From: Bordetella genomosp. 8
Lineage (GTDB): Bacteria; Pseudomonadota; Gammaproteobacteria; Burkholderiales; Burkholderiaceae_B
NCBI RefSeq assembly: GCF_002119685.1
Contig: NZ_CP021108.1
Location: 5,828,001-5,892,000, forward strand
Length of the DNA stretch: 64,000 nucleotides
Reading direction: 5' to 3'
Part shown: one piece after another, positions 52,487 through 61,227 of the stretch
Layout: each line of letters begins with the position of its first letter
How positions within the stretch are numbered: the stretch's first letter is position 1
Translations under genes and position numbers: made by a program
The notes under the pieces: generated by a model
The model's input: only the letters and a program-made list of their open reading frames with translations
The model's database searches: none
Told to the model about the DNA's origin: nothing

Positions 52487-53347
52487 TCACGCGCCTGCGA
52501 TGGCGCAGCGATCGTCCAGCAGCTCTTCGGACGCCCCGCGATCCCCGGTCGGCGTTGGCCGGCCATGGCGTGCGTTTTCATCGGCCTCGCCGTCCAGGAA
52601 AACGAAGCCCGGCTTCCCATCGGGCAAGGTCACGGGCGCCATGAACAGGGTGTGGGGCATCATCGAGCCATCGGGATACACGTCACGGGCCAGCAGGCCT
52701 ACCGGGTCCGTCCGGGCCAGCGTCGCATCGTCGGTCAGCAGCCCCCGGTACCGGTAAGTCTTCCCCGCCAGCGGCGGCAGCCAGTTCCACCGCCTGTCGC
52801 TCAAGATGCCAACCTCCCGCGCCAGCGCGGCGGCCACGTCAGGACGTATGCAGGTGACATGGATATGGAATTGATCCTGGGTGCGGCCAAACACGGAATT
52901 GGCGGCAAAGCCGATCTGCGTACGCTCCAGCGGCATGCCCAGCACCTTTTCCACATAGCCGCGGTTCTCGTACGCGGCGCGCCAGTAATTCGGCGTCCCG
53001 GTCATCCACAGGCGCGGGTCTTCGACACCGGTTATCCGGTCCGTCGGCAACAGCAGGAAAGCGTAGGGTTTGGCCGGGCTGTTGTCCTTCAGGACCACAT
53101 ATCCGGCCCGCAGGTCCACCCTGGCACAGGCGTTGGGCCGGCCGATTTCGTCCGCCGGAACCATGGCGCCAGCCTGGGCTGCCCGCACGCACCCCTGGAC
53201 CACTTTCCACAGCACGCCGCGACGCTCCGTGATGGTCCAGCCAGGCCCGGGCAAGGGGTCGGGGACGCTGAGTTCCTTGGCAACGCCGGGCCGCGTCGCG
53301 GCGGCGACCGTCATCCACAGGAATACCGCCCATCTACGCACTCGCAT
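52487..53347 (-). CDS. cdh: CDP-diacylglycerol diphosphatase
   Basis: Cdh hydrolyses CDP-diacylglycerol to phosphatidate and CMP in the inner membrane or periplasm. The 286-residue protein starts at ATG 53347 (MRVRRWAVFLWMTVAAATRP), giving a hydrophobic signal/anchor. The HIT-related catalytic motif FGRTQDQFHIHVTCIRPDV (H-x-H) is diagnostic, and LLLPTDRITGVEDP precedes it as in E. coli Cdh. It converges with the Anbu gene and has no obvious operon partner. The N-terminal extension before ATG 53347 is unsupported. Confidence 0.9.
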   Translation of the reverse strand: MRVRRWAVFLWMTVAAATRPGVAKELSVPDPLPGPGWTITERRGVLWKVVQGCVRAAQAGAMVPADEIGRPNACARVDLRAGYVVLKDNSPAKPYAFLLLPTDRITGVEDPRLWMTGTPNYWRAAYENRGYVEKVLGMPLERTQIGFAANSVFGRTQDQFHIHVTCIRPDVAAALAREVGILSDRRWNWLPPLAGKTYRYRGLLTDDATLARTDPVGLLARDVYPDGSMMPHTLFMAPVTLPDGKPGFVFLDGEADENARHGRPTPTGDRGASEELLDDRCAIAGA

Positions 53348-53515
53348 CGCCCGCCCACCGATATCCGGCCATCCGCTGGACCGGATGGTCCGAGGATGGC
53401 GGCGATCATGGTATCGAGCGGAATGGCCTGATGGCGAGACCCGGCGCGTGCCGTGGGCAGGCGTGTCCGACCCGCGCAACACGCCGTCCTCACGGACGAC
53501 GCCGTCACGCGCCTG

Positions 53516-54364
53516 TCAAACTTTGCTGGTGAGGTTTTTCCAGATCGCCAGGGGCGCTTCGGCACTGTTCAGGGTGTAGAAGTGCAGGCCAGGCGCGCCG
53601 CCATCGAGCAGCTTGCGGCACAGGTCCGTCACCACGTCCACGCCGAACGACCGTATCGACGCCTTGTCGTCGCCGAACTCGGCCAGGCGCAGCCGTATCC
53701 AGCGCGGGATCTCGGCGCCGCACATCTGCGAAAAACGCGCCAGCTGCGTATGGTTGGTGATCGGCATGATGCCCGGCACGATCGGCACCGACACACCCTT
53801 GGCCGCGACACGCTCGATGAAATCGAAATACGCGTCCGGGTTGAAGAAATACTGGGTGATGGCGCTGTCGGCGCCCGCGCGCACCTTGTCCACGAAATGA
53901 TCCAGGTCGCGGGACGGATTGTCCGCCTGCGGATGCATTTCGGGATAGGCCGCGACTTCGATATGGAACCAGTCGCCCGTTTCCTTGCGGATGAAGGCGA
54001 CCAGGTCGCGAGCGTACTTCAATTCGCCGGCGTCGCCGCCCATGCCGGACGGCAGGTCGCCGCGCAGGGCCACGACCTGCCGCACGCCTTCCTCGCGATA
54101 GGACGCCAGGATGGCGCGCAGGTCGGCCAGCGTGGCGCCCACGCAGGACAGATGGGGCGCGGCGTCCACGCCCAGGTTGCGCAGGGTGCGCACCGTGCCG
54201 GCCGTGCCTTCGCGCGTGGAGCCCCCCGCGCCGAAGGTCACGCTGACGTAGCGTGGATGGATGGCCAGCATCTGCTTGGCCGCGCGCAGCAGGCGTTCCT
54301 GCGCGGCGATATCGCGTGGAGGAAAAAATTCCAGGCTGTACGCCGGCGTCGTGGTATCGGTCAT
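53516..54364 (-). CDS. metF: 5,10-methylenetetrahydrofolate reductase
   Basis: MetF is an FAD enzyme that reduces methylene-THF to methyl-THF, feeding methionine synthesis. The 282-residue TIM barrel has AYSLEFFPPRD at the N-terminus (catalytic Glu), YVSVTFGAGGSTREGT, VALRGDLP, and ADSAITQYFFNPDAYFDFI. The ATG at 54364 overlaps the TGA of the holin-like gene (ATGA), so the two are translationally coupled. It is the last gene of the riboswitch-controlled ahcY-holin-metF operon, linking SAH level to methyl-group supply. Confidence 0.96.
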   Translation of the reverse strand: MTDTTTPAYSLEFFPPRDIAAQERLLRAAKQMLAIHPRYVSVTFGAGGSTREGTAGTVRTLRNLGVDAAPHLSCVGATLADLRAILASYREEGVRQVVALRGDLPSGMGGDAGELKYARDLVAFIRKETGDWFHIEVAAYPEMHPQADNPSRDLDHFVDKVRAGADSAITQYFFNPDAYFDFIERVAAKGVSVPIVPGIMPITNHTQLARFSQMCGAEIPRWIRLRLAEFGDDKASIRSFGVDVVTDLCRKLLDGGAPGLHFYTLNSAEAPLAIWKNLTSKV

Positions 54365-54702
54365 GAGACGAGCAAAGTGGACAGCAGGCCCGAGATGATG
54401 CTGTACAGAATCGCACCGATCACCGCCCACCAGAAGCCATTGACCTGGAAGCCCTTGAGGATGGACCCGGCAAACCAGAACAACAGCGCATTAAGGACGA
54501 TCAGGAACAGGCCGAGCGTGACCAGGGTAATGGGCAGCGTCAACAGCACCAGCACCGGTTTGACCAGCATGTTCAGCAGTCCCAGCACCAGCGCGGCGAT
54601 CAACGCCGATCCGAAGCTGGCCACCGCAATACCAGGCAGCAGATAGGCCACCACCAGCAAGGCCACCGCGTTAAGGATCCAGACCAGGATCAGGCTCAGC
54701 AT
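54361..54702 (-). CDS. Phage-holin-4-type small membrane protein
   Basis: A 113-residue protein with four hydrophobic helices: LILVWILNAVALLVVAYLLP, ALIAALVLGLLNMLVKPVLV, PITLVTLGLFLIVLNALLFW and GFWWAVIGAILYSIISGLL. The LNMLVKPVLVLLTLPITLVT block is the signature of the holin family IV / DUF (Phage_holin_4_2) proteins found in many bacteria, not only phages. It lies between ahcY and metF and is coupled to metF by an overlapping ATGA. Its role in the methyl cycle, if any, is unknown. Confidence 0.92.
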   Translation of the reverse strand: MLSLILVWILNAVALLVVAYLLPGIAVASFGSALIAALVLGLLNMLVKPVLVLLTLPITLVTLGLFLIVLNALLFWFAGSILKGFQVNGFWWAVIGAILYSIISGLLSTLLVS

Positions 54703-54780
54703 GTTCGATTCTCCCGCATCGAGTCGTTGAAAGGGGCGGCGGTAGCGCAGAGCATCGCCGTCCCTTGCAAGACTACACCA

Positions 54781-56199
54781 TCAATAGCGGTAGTGATTGC
54801 TCTTGAAGGGGCCGTCGACCGGCACGCCGATGTAGGACGCCTGGTCGGCGCGCAGCGTGGTCAGGTTGGCGCCCAGCTTCTTCAGGTGCAGGCGGGCAAC
54901 TTTTTCGTCCAGCTGCTTGGGCAGCACGTAGACCTGGCCCTTTTCATAGGCTTCGTTGCGCGTGAACAGCTCGATCTGCGCGATGGTCTGGTTGGTGAAG
55001 GACGACGACATCACGAAGGACGGGTGGCCCGTGGCGCAGCCCAGGTTCACCAGCCGGCCCTTGGCCAGCAGGATGATGCGCTTGCCGTCCGGGAAAATGA
55101 CGTGGTCGACCTGCGGCTTGATTTCTTCCCACTGGCAACCTTCCAGCGAGGCAACATCGATTTCGTTGTCGAAGTGGCCGATGTTGCAGACGATGGCCTG
55201 GTCCTTCATGCGATCCATGTGGTCGCGGGTGATGACGTTGTAGTTGCCGGTGGCGGTGACGAAGATGTCGGCCTTGTCGACGGCTTCTTCCATGGTCACG
55301 ACCTTGTAGCCTTCCATGGCGGCCTGCAGGGCGCAGATCGGGTCGATTTCCGTGACCCAGACCTGGGCGCGCAGGGCCTGCAGCGCCTGCGCGCAGCCCT
55401 TGCCCACGTCGCCGTAGCCGGCCACCACGGCGATCTTGCCGGCCACCATCACGTCGGTGGCGCGCTTGATGCCGTCCACCAGCGATTCGCGGCAGCCGTA
55501 CAGGTTGTCGAACTTGGACTTGGTGACCGAGTCGTTGACGTTGATGGCGGCAAAGGCCAGTTCGCCACGCTGCGACATCTGGTACAGGCGGTGCACGCCG
55601 GTGGTGGTTTCTTCCGTCACGCCGCGGATCTGCGCCAGGCGGGTCGAATACCACTTGGGATCGCGCGCCAGGGTGGCCTTGATGGCGGCGAACAGCACGC
55701 GCTCTTCCTCGCTGCCCGGCTTGCCGAGTACCGACAGATCCGATTCCGCCTTGGCGCCCAGGTGCAGCAGCAGCGTGGCATCGCCGCCGTCGTCCAGGAT
55801 CATGTTGGCGTGTTGGCCATTGGGCCATTCGAAGATCTTGTGGGTGTATTCCCAGTACTGCTCCAGGGTTTCGCCCTTGACGGCGAAAACCGGCGTGCCG
55901 CCTTCGGCGATGGCGGCCGCGGCGTGATCCTGCGTCGAGAAGATGTTGCACGAGGCCCAGCGCACGTCAGCGCCCAGCGCCTTCAGCGTTTCGATCAGCA
56001 CGGCGGTCTGGATGGTCATGTGCAGGCTGCCGGCGATGCGCGCGCCCTTCAGCGGCTGGGCGGCGGCGTATTCTTCGCGCGTGGCCATCAGGCCCGGCAT
56101 TTCGGTTTCCGCGATGGCGATTTCGCGGCGGCCCCAGCCGGCCAGGCCGATGTCGGCGACGATATAGTCGGAAACGGATTTTTCGGAAACGGTATTCAT
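54781..56199 (-). CDS. ahcY: Adenosylhomocysteinase
   Basis: AhcY hydrolyses S-adenosylhomocysteine to adenosine and homocysteine with bound NAD, relieving inhibition of methyltransferases. The 472-residue protein has [30 protein letters not shown], the NAD-binding [17 protein letters not shown] and the C-terminal PFKSNHYRY tail that completes the neighbouring NAD site. ATG 56199 follows GGAGCCAACCC. The family's roughly 40-residue insertion found in proteobacteria is present. Its leader carries an SAH riboswitch, so expression rises when SAH accumulates. Confidence 0.97.
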   Translation of the reverse strand: MNTVSEKSVSDYIVADIGLAGWGRREIAIAETEMPGLMATREEYAAAQPLKGARIAGSLHMTIQTAVLIETLKALGADVRWASCNIFSTQDHAAAAIAEGGTPVFAVKGETLEQYWEYTHKIFEWPNGQHANMILDDGGDATLLLHLGAKAESDLSVLGKPGSEEERVLFAAIKATLARDPKWYSTRLAQIRGVTEETTTGVHRLYQMSQRGELAFAAINVNDSVTKSKFDNLYGCRESLVDGIKRATDVMVAGKIAVVAGYGDVGKGCAQALQALRAQVWVTEIDPICALQAAMEGYKVVTMEEAVDKADIFVTATGNYNVITRDHMDRMKDQAIVCNIGHFDNEIDVASLEGCQWEEIKPQVDHVIFPDGKRIILLAKGRLVNLGCATGHPSFVMSSSFTNQTIAQIELFTRNEAYEKGQVYVLPKQLDEKVARLHLKKLGANLTTLRADQASYIGVPVDGPFKSNHYRY

Positions 56200-56392
56200 G
56201 GGTTGGCTCCACGTATGAACGGACGGCGCCACACCGCGGCCGAAACGTGCGCTACGTCCAGGCCGGGAGCTTCGTTTCCGCTCCAGCCGGGAACACACCA
56301 TGCAGGATAGTCGCGCCCCGCCTCTGCCACGCATGCGACAAAGGTGAGCGCCGTTGCATGCCGCCACGCCTTGCGTGGACGGCCGAACTGGT

Positions 56393-56482
56393 GCCTGAGC
56401 CTGGCGGGGGACATCGCGTTTTCGCGTTTGCGGGCTACCGCAATCGCGATCCACGTCCACCCCGTCGCAACGCTCCTCAGGC
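56393..56482 (-). promoter_or_regulatory. S-adenosylhomocysteine (SAH) riboswitch in the ahcY leader
   Basis: Reading the minus strand, GCCTGAGGAGCGTTGCGAC (from 56482) opens the element and CGCCAGGCTCAGGC (ending 56393) closes it. GCCTGAG and CTCAGGC form a perfect 7-base P1 stem. GAGGAGCGTTGCGAC and CCAGGCTC are the conserved core of the SAH class known upstream of ahcY in beta- and gammaproteobacteria. Ligand binding turns expression on. The 5' end overlaps the stop codon of the upstream glycosyltransferase gene. Confidence 0.92.
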
Positions 56483-57598
56483 GTGGGCGATATTGTAGCG
56501 GGTCGCCGGGGTCAACGGAACCAGCGCGTTCAGCAGATCCGTGGCAATGGCGTCCCAGGTACGGGTCAGCGCATGCTGGCGCACCACAGCGCGGTCCAGC
56601 CCGTGCGCCCGCAGGCAGGCGTCGCGCAGGTCGTCGCCCAGGCAACCGGTGACGCCGTCCTCGATCACCGCCAGCGGCGCATCCGTGTGGAAGGCCGCCA
56701 CCGGCGTGCCGCAGGCCATCGCCTCCAGCATGACCAGGCCGAAGGTGTCGGTCAGGCTGGGGAACACGAAAACGTCGGCGGCCGCGTAGTAGTTCGGCAA
56801 CACGTCGTCGGCCTGCATGCCGGTGAACCGCACGCCGGGATACTTGCGGCGCAGCCGCTCCTCATCCGGTCCGCCGCCCACCACCACCTTGCTGCCGGGC
56901 AGGTCCAGCGACAGGAAGGCATCCAGGTTCTTTTCACGCGCCACGCGGCCCACGCTCAGGAAGACCGGCCGTGGCAGGCCGGCGTAGATGCCGTCCGCGT
57001 CGGCGCGCGCCTGGGAGGTGGCGGTGGCGTTGGCGGTGGAGGCGCCGAGCGCCGCCAGGCCGGCCGCGGCGGCCGCGGCATCCCGCGCCACCGGCTGGAA
57101 GCGCTGCGCGTCCACCCCGCGCGACCACACCCGCAGATTCTTCAGGCCATGGCGCGCGACGGTATCGCGTACCGTCGGCGTGGGCACCAGCACGCGCTGC
57201 GACGGCTTGTGGAACCATTGCATGAAGCGCCACGGCAGCCAGGCGGGTATGCCCATCCTTGCCTCCAGATAGTCCGGAAACATGGTGTGGAAGGACGTCG
57301 TGAAGCGCCAGCCCCGGCGCAACGCCATCCGGCGCGCGGCCAGGCCCAGGGGACCTTCGGTTGCGATGTGCAAGGCATCCGGTACCACATCGCCCAGCAG
57401 CCGCTTCAGCTGCCTGCGCGGCTGGATGCACAGCCGCAGCTCGGGCTCGGACGGCGCCGGCACGGTGCGGCTGCCTTCGGGGCTGATGACGATCACCTCA
57501 TGGCCCCAGTCTCGCAGGATTTTCAGCATGGTCGTCCAGGTGCGGACAACCCCGTTCACTTGCGGATGCCAGGCATCCGTAACCAGTGCGATCAGCAT
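56477..57598 (-). CDS. GT4-family glycosyltransferase (MgtA/mannosyltransferase-like)
   Basis: A 373-residue GT-B glycosyltransferase. [20 protein letters not shown] and [18 protein letters not shown] [20 protein letters not shown] (shortened) form the acceptor domain; [42 protein letters not shown] and [22 protein letters not shown] form the nucleotide-sugar domain with the EX7E motif. It resembles GDP-mannose-dependent alpha-mannosyltransferases. Acceptor lipid or glycan unknown. A seven-residue longer start is possible. Its last codons contain a TACAAT -10-like hexamer (56492-56497) and its stop overlaps the SAH riboswitch. Confidence 0.9.
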   Translation of the reverse strand: MLIALVTDAWHPQVNGVVRTWTTMLKILRDWGHEVIVISPEGSRTVPAPSEPELRLCIQPRRQLKRLLGDVVPDALHIATEGPLGLAARRMALRRGWRFTTSFHTMFPDYLEARMGIPAWLPWRFMQWFHKPSQRVLVPTPTVRDTVARHGLKNLRVWSRGVDAQRFQPVARDAAAAAAGLAALGASTANATATSQARADADGIYAGLPRPVFLSVGRVAREKNLDAFLSLDLPGSKVVVGGGPDEERLRRKYPGVRFTGMQADDVLPNYYAAADVFVFPSLTDTFGLVMLEAMACGTPVAAFHTDAPLAVIEDGVTGCLGDDLRDACLRAHGLDRAVVRQHALTRTWDAIATDLLNALVPLTPATRYNIAHA

Positions 57599-57699
57599 GG
57601 ACGTTCGACCGGCCGGCAAGCCGGAGTAGCCGGAAAGCCCATATTTGGCACGGGGTTTATGACACCGTGGCGACAGTCATGACGCCGTCGGCGCTCGCG

Positions 57700-57927
57700 C
57701 TAGCGCCGGGGATACCCCTGCGCCTTGATGCGCTGCCATACGACCTGTTTTTCCTCTTCCGTCATGAACACCCAGTTCGCCACTTCCATGGCGGTACGGC
57801 CGCAGCCGCGGCAGACGTCGTCGAACAGGGTGGAACATACCGCCACGCAGGGAGAATCCGTGGCGGAAAGGGAACGGTCGGGCCCGGCCGCTGCCGGCGG
57901 GCAAAGATCTGGAACGGGGGCAGGCAT
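57700..57927 (-). CDS. DUF1289 small cysteine-rich protein
   Basis: A 75-residue protein starting MPAPVPDLCPPAAAGPDRSL, although this frame stays open further upstream. The family core is SPCVAVCSTLFDDVCRGCGR with four cysteines, followed by the helix EVANWVFMTEEEKQVVWQR. DUF1289 proteins are small, probably iron-sulfur or zinc binding, and their function is not established. It lies about 100 bases upstream of the glycosyltransferase, reading the same way. Confidence 0.85.
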   Translation of the reverse strand: MPAPVPDLCPPAAAGPDRSLSATDSPCVAVCSTLFDDVCRGCGRTAMEVANWVFMTEEEKQVVWQRIKAQGYPRR

Positions 57928-58078
57928 GGAACAAGGATAGCACCCGGCACGGGCCGCCCCGCCGGGCGCTGCGCCCCCTGGATGCCGCGCATGCCGCACA
58001 TGCAGCGCACGCCGCGTGAACCGCAAAGGCAGCGCGATCGCAGCGGCCACCGGGGCGTCAGGTCGGGTGCTACACCGG

Positions 58079-58969
58079 TCAGGATGCCTGATCGAAGAAG
58101 TCCAATGCCTCGCTGCCGATCTCGTCCGGCAGCTCTTCAGCCAGATAGTGAGCGCCATCGACGGCATGGCCTTCCACGGTGGCGGCCACGTTGCGCCACA
58201 GCGACAGCACGTCGAAATTGCGGCCGACGGCGCCGCGCGCGCCCCACAGGACGCGCAGCGGGCATCGCACGCGGCGACCCGCCGCGCGATCCTGGCGGTC
58301 GTGCTCCAGGTCGATGGTGGCGGAAGCACGATAGTCCTCGCAGATACCCGTCGGCAGGCCGGGGGACGCGGCGCAGCGTTCATACTCCGCGAGCGCGCGC
58401 GGATCGAATATCGCCAGGCCGCCGGGACGGCCGCCCATGATGGAACGCACGTAGAACACCGGGTCGTGGCCTATCATGGTTTCGGGCATGGGCGCCGGCT
58501 GGATCAGCCAGAACCAATGGTAGTAGGCCTGCGCGAACGCGCGCGTGGTGTTCTCGTACATGTCCAGCGTGGGCGCGATATCGAGCAGCATCATGCGCCG
58601 CACGCGATCGGCGTGATCCAGCGCCAGCCGATGCGCCACGCGCGCGCCGCGATCGTGCGCCAGGACATTGAAGCGTTCATGGCCGAGCTGGCGCATCACT
58701 TCCGCCATGTCGGCGGCCATGGCGCGTTTGGCGTAAGCGGCGTGGTCGGGCGTGGCGTCGGGCTTGCCGCTGTCGCCATATCCGCGCAGGTCCGCCGCCA
58801 CGCAGGTGTAGCGCGCGGTCAGCGCCGGCCATACGCGGTGCCACATGGCGCTGGTCTGCGGATGGCCGTGCAGCAGCAGCAAGGCCGGGCCTGATCCCGC
58901 CACCCGCGCCGCGATGTGCGTGCCCGGCACGTCGAACCGGCGCACCGGCGCGTCGAAGAAAGATGCCAT
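58079..58969 (-). CDS. Alpha/beta hydrolase with fluoroacetate-dehalogenase active-site pattern
   Basis: A 296-residue alpha/beta hydrolase. The nucleophile is Asp rather than Ser: AHDRGARVAHRLAL with D106, and R107 and R110 spaced as in fluoroacetate dehalogenases (D-R-x-x-R). H151 and W152 (YYHWFWL) correspond to the fluoride-stabilising His-Trp pair, Y213 lies in CEDYRASATID, and H274 in DGAHYLAEELPDE is the general base. The oxyanion side HGHPQTSAMW and RGYGDSGKP are intact. It is cytoplasmic and monocistronic in appearance. Natural haloacetate substrate unproven; many homologues are called haloacetate dehalogenase. Confidence 0.85.
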   Translation of the reverse strand: MASFFDAPVRRFDVPGTHIAARVAGSGPALLLLHGHPQTSAMWHRVWPALTARYTCVAADLRGYGDSGKPDATPDHAAYAKRAMAADMAEVMRQLGHERFNVLAHDRGARVAHRLALDHADRVRRMMLLDIAPTLDMYENTTRAFAQAYYHWFWLIQPAPMPETMIGHDPVFYVRSIMGGRPGGLAIFDPRALAEYERCAASPGLPTGICEDYRASATIDLEHDRQDRAAGRRVRCPLRVLWGARGAVGRNFDVLSLWRNVAATVEGHAVDGAHYLAEELPDEIGSEALDFFDQAS

Positions 58970-59029
58970 GGATATGTCTCCCGAAGCTTCCGCGCAGCAG
59001 CTTACCGCGCCCCATGCATGCGAGCCAGC

Positions 59030-59710
59030 CTAGGATCCCGAGGCCGCGGTCGCGAGCGCCCTGCGCGCGTTGTCCTTCAGCCAGGGCCGTTCGCGCCAGT
59101 GCCGCGCTTCGTAGGCGTCGATCGCCGCCTGCCGCGCCAGCGTCGCGTCGACCATATCGCGGCCGTGCAGGAACATCTCGCGATGACGCGCCGACAGTTC
59201 GAAATCAGCCACGCCGCCTGATCCCGCGTCGACCCGCCCGTGCCGCACGTCGATGCGCAGGCGCGCCCGCGCCGGATCGGCCACCTGCGACAGCAAGGCC
59301 TGCACGCGGGCCTCATCCAGCGCGACCAGCAGCAAGCCGTTGTTCATCGCGTTGGAAAAGAATATCTCCGCGTAGCCCGGCGCGATCACCGCGCGTATGC
59401 CGTACTGCAGCAGTCCCCACACCGCGTGCTCGCGGCTGGATCCGCAGCCGAAATTCGGCCCACCCACCAGGATGGACGCCTGCCGCCAGGGCATGCGGTT
59501 CAGGATGAATCCGGGCTTTTCCTCACCGGTTTCGTCGAAGCGCAGGTCATGGAACAGTCCCTTGTCCAGCCCCCGCTTGTCGATGCCGCGCAGGAACTGC
59601 TTGGGCATGATCTGGTCGGTATCGAGATTGCTGTAGGGCAACGGCGCGGCGCAGCCTTCGATGATGTCCATGTCGGCTTTCCTCGCCTCGTCTTTCCCTG
59701 CGTTACTCAT
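59030..59710 (-). CDS. leuD: 3-isopropylmalate dehydratase small subunit (LeuD-type)
   Basis: A 226-residue swivel-domain subunit that pairs with LeuC. SNLDTDQIMPKQFLRGI is the opening and GPNFGCGSSREHAVWGLLQYGIRAVI (abbreviated GCGSSREHAVWGLLQYGIRA) the substrate-recognition block. IFFSNAMNNGLLLVAL follows. The ATG at 59710 lies just inside the leuC 3' end and gives good ribosome-binding (GGGAAGG). An ATG at 59671 (MDIIEGCAAP) would be closer to the usual length. See the LeuC entry for doubts about the exact substrate. Confidence 0.93.
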   Translation of the reverse strand: MSNAGKDEARKADMDIIEGCAAPLPYSNLDTDQIMPKQFLRGIDKRGLDKGLFHDLRFDETGEEKPGFILNRMPWRQASILVGGPNFGCGSSREHAVWGLLQYGIRAVIAPGYAEIFFSNAMNNGLLLVALDEARVQALLSQVADPARARLRIDVRHGRVDAGSGGVADFELSARHREMFLHGRDMVDATLARQAAIDAYEARHWRERPWLKDNARRALATAASGS

Positions 59711-61130
59711 GGCCTTCCCGCCCAAAGGTGCGCACGTCGGTGATGCGGCCCGTCAGCGCCGCCGCGGCGGCCATCAAGGGACTCATCAGATGCGTGCGGC
59801 CACCGCGTCCCTGGCGGCCTTCGAAGTTGCGATTGGTGGTGGACGCGCAGCGCTCGCCGGGGGCCAGGGCATCGTCGTTCATGGCGAGGCACATGGAACA
59901 GCCGGGCTGGCGCCATTCGAAGCCGGCATCGATCAGCTGCCGCGCGATCCCTTCCGCCTCGGCCTGCCGCCGCACCGCACCGGAGCCCGGCACCACCATC
60001 GCGCGCACACCGTGCGCCACGCGGCGGCCGCGCGCCAGCCCGGCGACCGCGCGCAGGTCTTCGATCCGCCCATTGGTGCAGGAACCGATGAACACGCGAT
60101 CCACGGGCAAGCCGTCCAGGGCGACGCCGGGCGCCAGGCCCATGTAATCAATGGCCTTGCGCAACGCCATGCGCGCGAGCCCGTCGTCCGCGCCATCGGG
60201 ATCGGGCACGCTGCCGGTGACCGGCAGCGCCTGGTCGGGACTGGTGCCCCAGGTGACGTAGGGCGCGATGGCGCTGGCATCGAGCACGTGCTCCGCGTCG
60301 AAACCGGCGCCAGGGTCGCTGTGCAGGCCGCGGCTGTCCTGCAGCACCCCTTCCCATTCCCGCGCCGAAAGATGGCCGGCGTGGTCGCGCACGTAGGCCA
60401 GGGTGACGGCGTCGGGCGCGATCAGGGCCGCGCGGGCGCCGGCCTCCACGGCCATATTGCACAGGGTCATGCGGCCCTCGGCGCTCAGTGCCGCAACCGC
60501 CGCGCCGCAGAATTCCACCGCATAGCCGCGCGCGCCCTGCGCGCCCAGGCGATGGACCACGTGTATCACCAGGTCCTTGGCCGTGGTGCCCGGCGGCAGG
60601 ACGCCATCGATGCGCACCCGCATGGTCCGCGCCAGGCGATAGACCAGGGTCTGCGTCGCCAGGACATGCTCCACTTCCGACGTGCCTATGCCGAAACCCA
60701 GGGCCCCCAGGGCGCCGTAAGTCGTGGTGTGGCTGTCGCCGCACAGCACCGTCATGCCGGGCAGGATCATGCCGCGTTCCGGCGCGACCACATGCTCGAT
60801 GCCCTGGCCCGGATCCGTCGTATCGAACAACGCAATATCGTGCGCGATGCAATTGCGCTTCAGGTTGCGCGCCTGCAGCGCGGAAGCGGGATCGGCGATC
60901 ACACGTGCCGCGGGCGGCACCGGGTGCGTGGGAATCACGTGGTCCACCACGGCCATCTGCTGCCCCGGACGGCGCACGGGCAGCGCGCGCTCGTCCAGGC
61001 CCGCAAAGGCCTGGGGACTGGTGTATTCGTTCATGATGTGCAGATCGACGTAGAGCAGGACGTGCTGGTCGTCCAGGCGCGCCACCTCATGCGTCCGGAC
61101 CAGTTTCTGGTAGAGGGTCATCGCCGCCAT
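59703..61130 (-). CDS. leuC: 3-isopropylmalate dehydratase large subunit or paralogous dehydratase (LeuC-type)
   Basis: A 475-residue aconitase-family Fe-S dehydratase. Cluster cysteines lie in FIGSCTNGRIEDL and PGCSMCLAMNDD, with a third in the TLCNMAVEAGARA region upstream. GDSHTTTYGALGALGFGIGT is the substrate loop, and RSTNRNFEGRQGRGG-type (STTNRNFEGRQGRGG) ends the domain. No leuB or leuA is adjacent, and a DmlR-like LysR gene is divergent. So this pair may be a second isopropylmalate dehydratase or one for citramalate- or dimethylmalate-like acids. The start at 61130 or 61121 is uncertain. Confidence 0.9.
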   Translation of the reverse strand: MAAMTLYQKLVRTHEVARLDDQHVLLYVDLHIMNEYTSPQAFAGLDERALPVRRPGQQMAVVDHVIPTHPVPPAARVIADPASALQARNLKRNCIAHDIALFDTTDPGQGIEHVVAPERGMILPGMTVLCGDSHTTTYGALGALGFGIGTSEVEHVLATQTLVYRLARTMRVRIDGVLPPGTTAKDLVIHVVHRLGAQGARGYAVEFCGAAVAALSAEGRMTLCNMAVEAGARAALIAPDAVTLAYVRDHAGHLSAREWEGVLQDSRGLHSDPGAGFDAEHVLDASAIAPYVTWGTSPDQALPVTGSVPDPDGADDGLARMALRKAIDYMGLAPGVALDGLPVDRVFIGSCTNGRIEDLRAVAGLARGRRVAHGVRAMVVPGSGAVRRQAEAEGIARQLIDAGFEWRQPGCSMCLAMNDDALAPGERCASTTNRNFEGRQGRGGRTHLMSPLMAAAAALTGRITDVRTFGREGHE

Positions 61131-61227
61131 CGCCGGGCTCCGATATGAAGGTACCGGGTCAGTTTAGGCGTGGCCGCACACTTTATAATCAATTCAAAAT
61201 GGAACCATCTTTCGATCCAATTTAATA

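Noticed and set aside
54361..54702. Holin-like gene considered as prophage remnant
   Set aside because: It lies in a housekeeping operon with translational coupling to metF and there are no other phage genes; the family is widespread in chromosomes.
57928..58383. N-terminal extension of the DUF1289 frame
   Set aside because: The upstream part of this frame overlaps the antisense end of the hydrolase gene and lacks similarity; the conserved core begins near ATG 57927.
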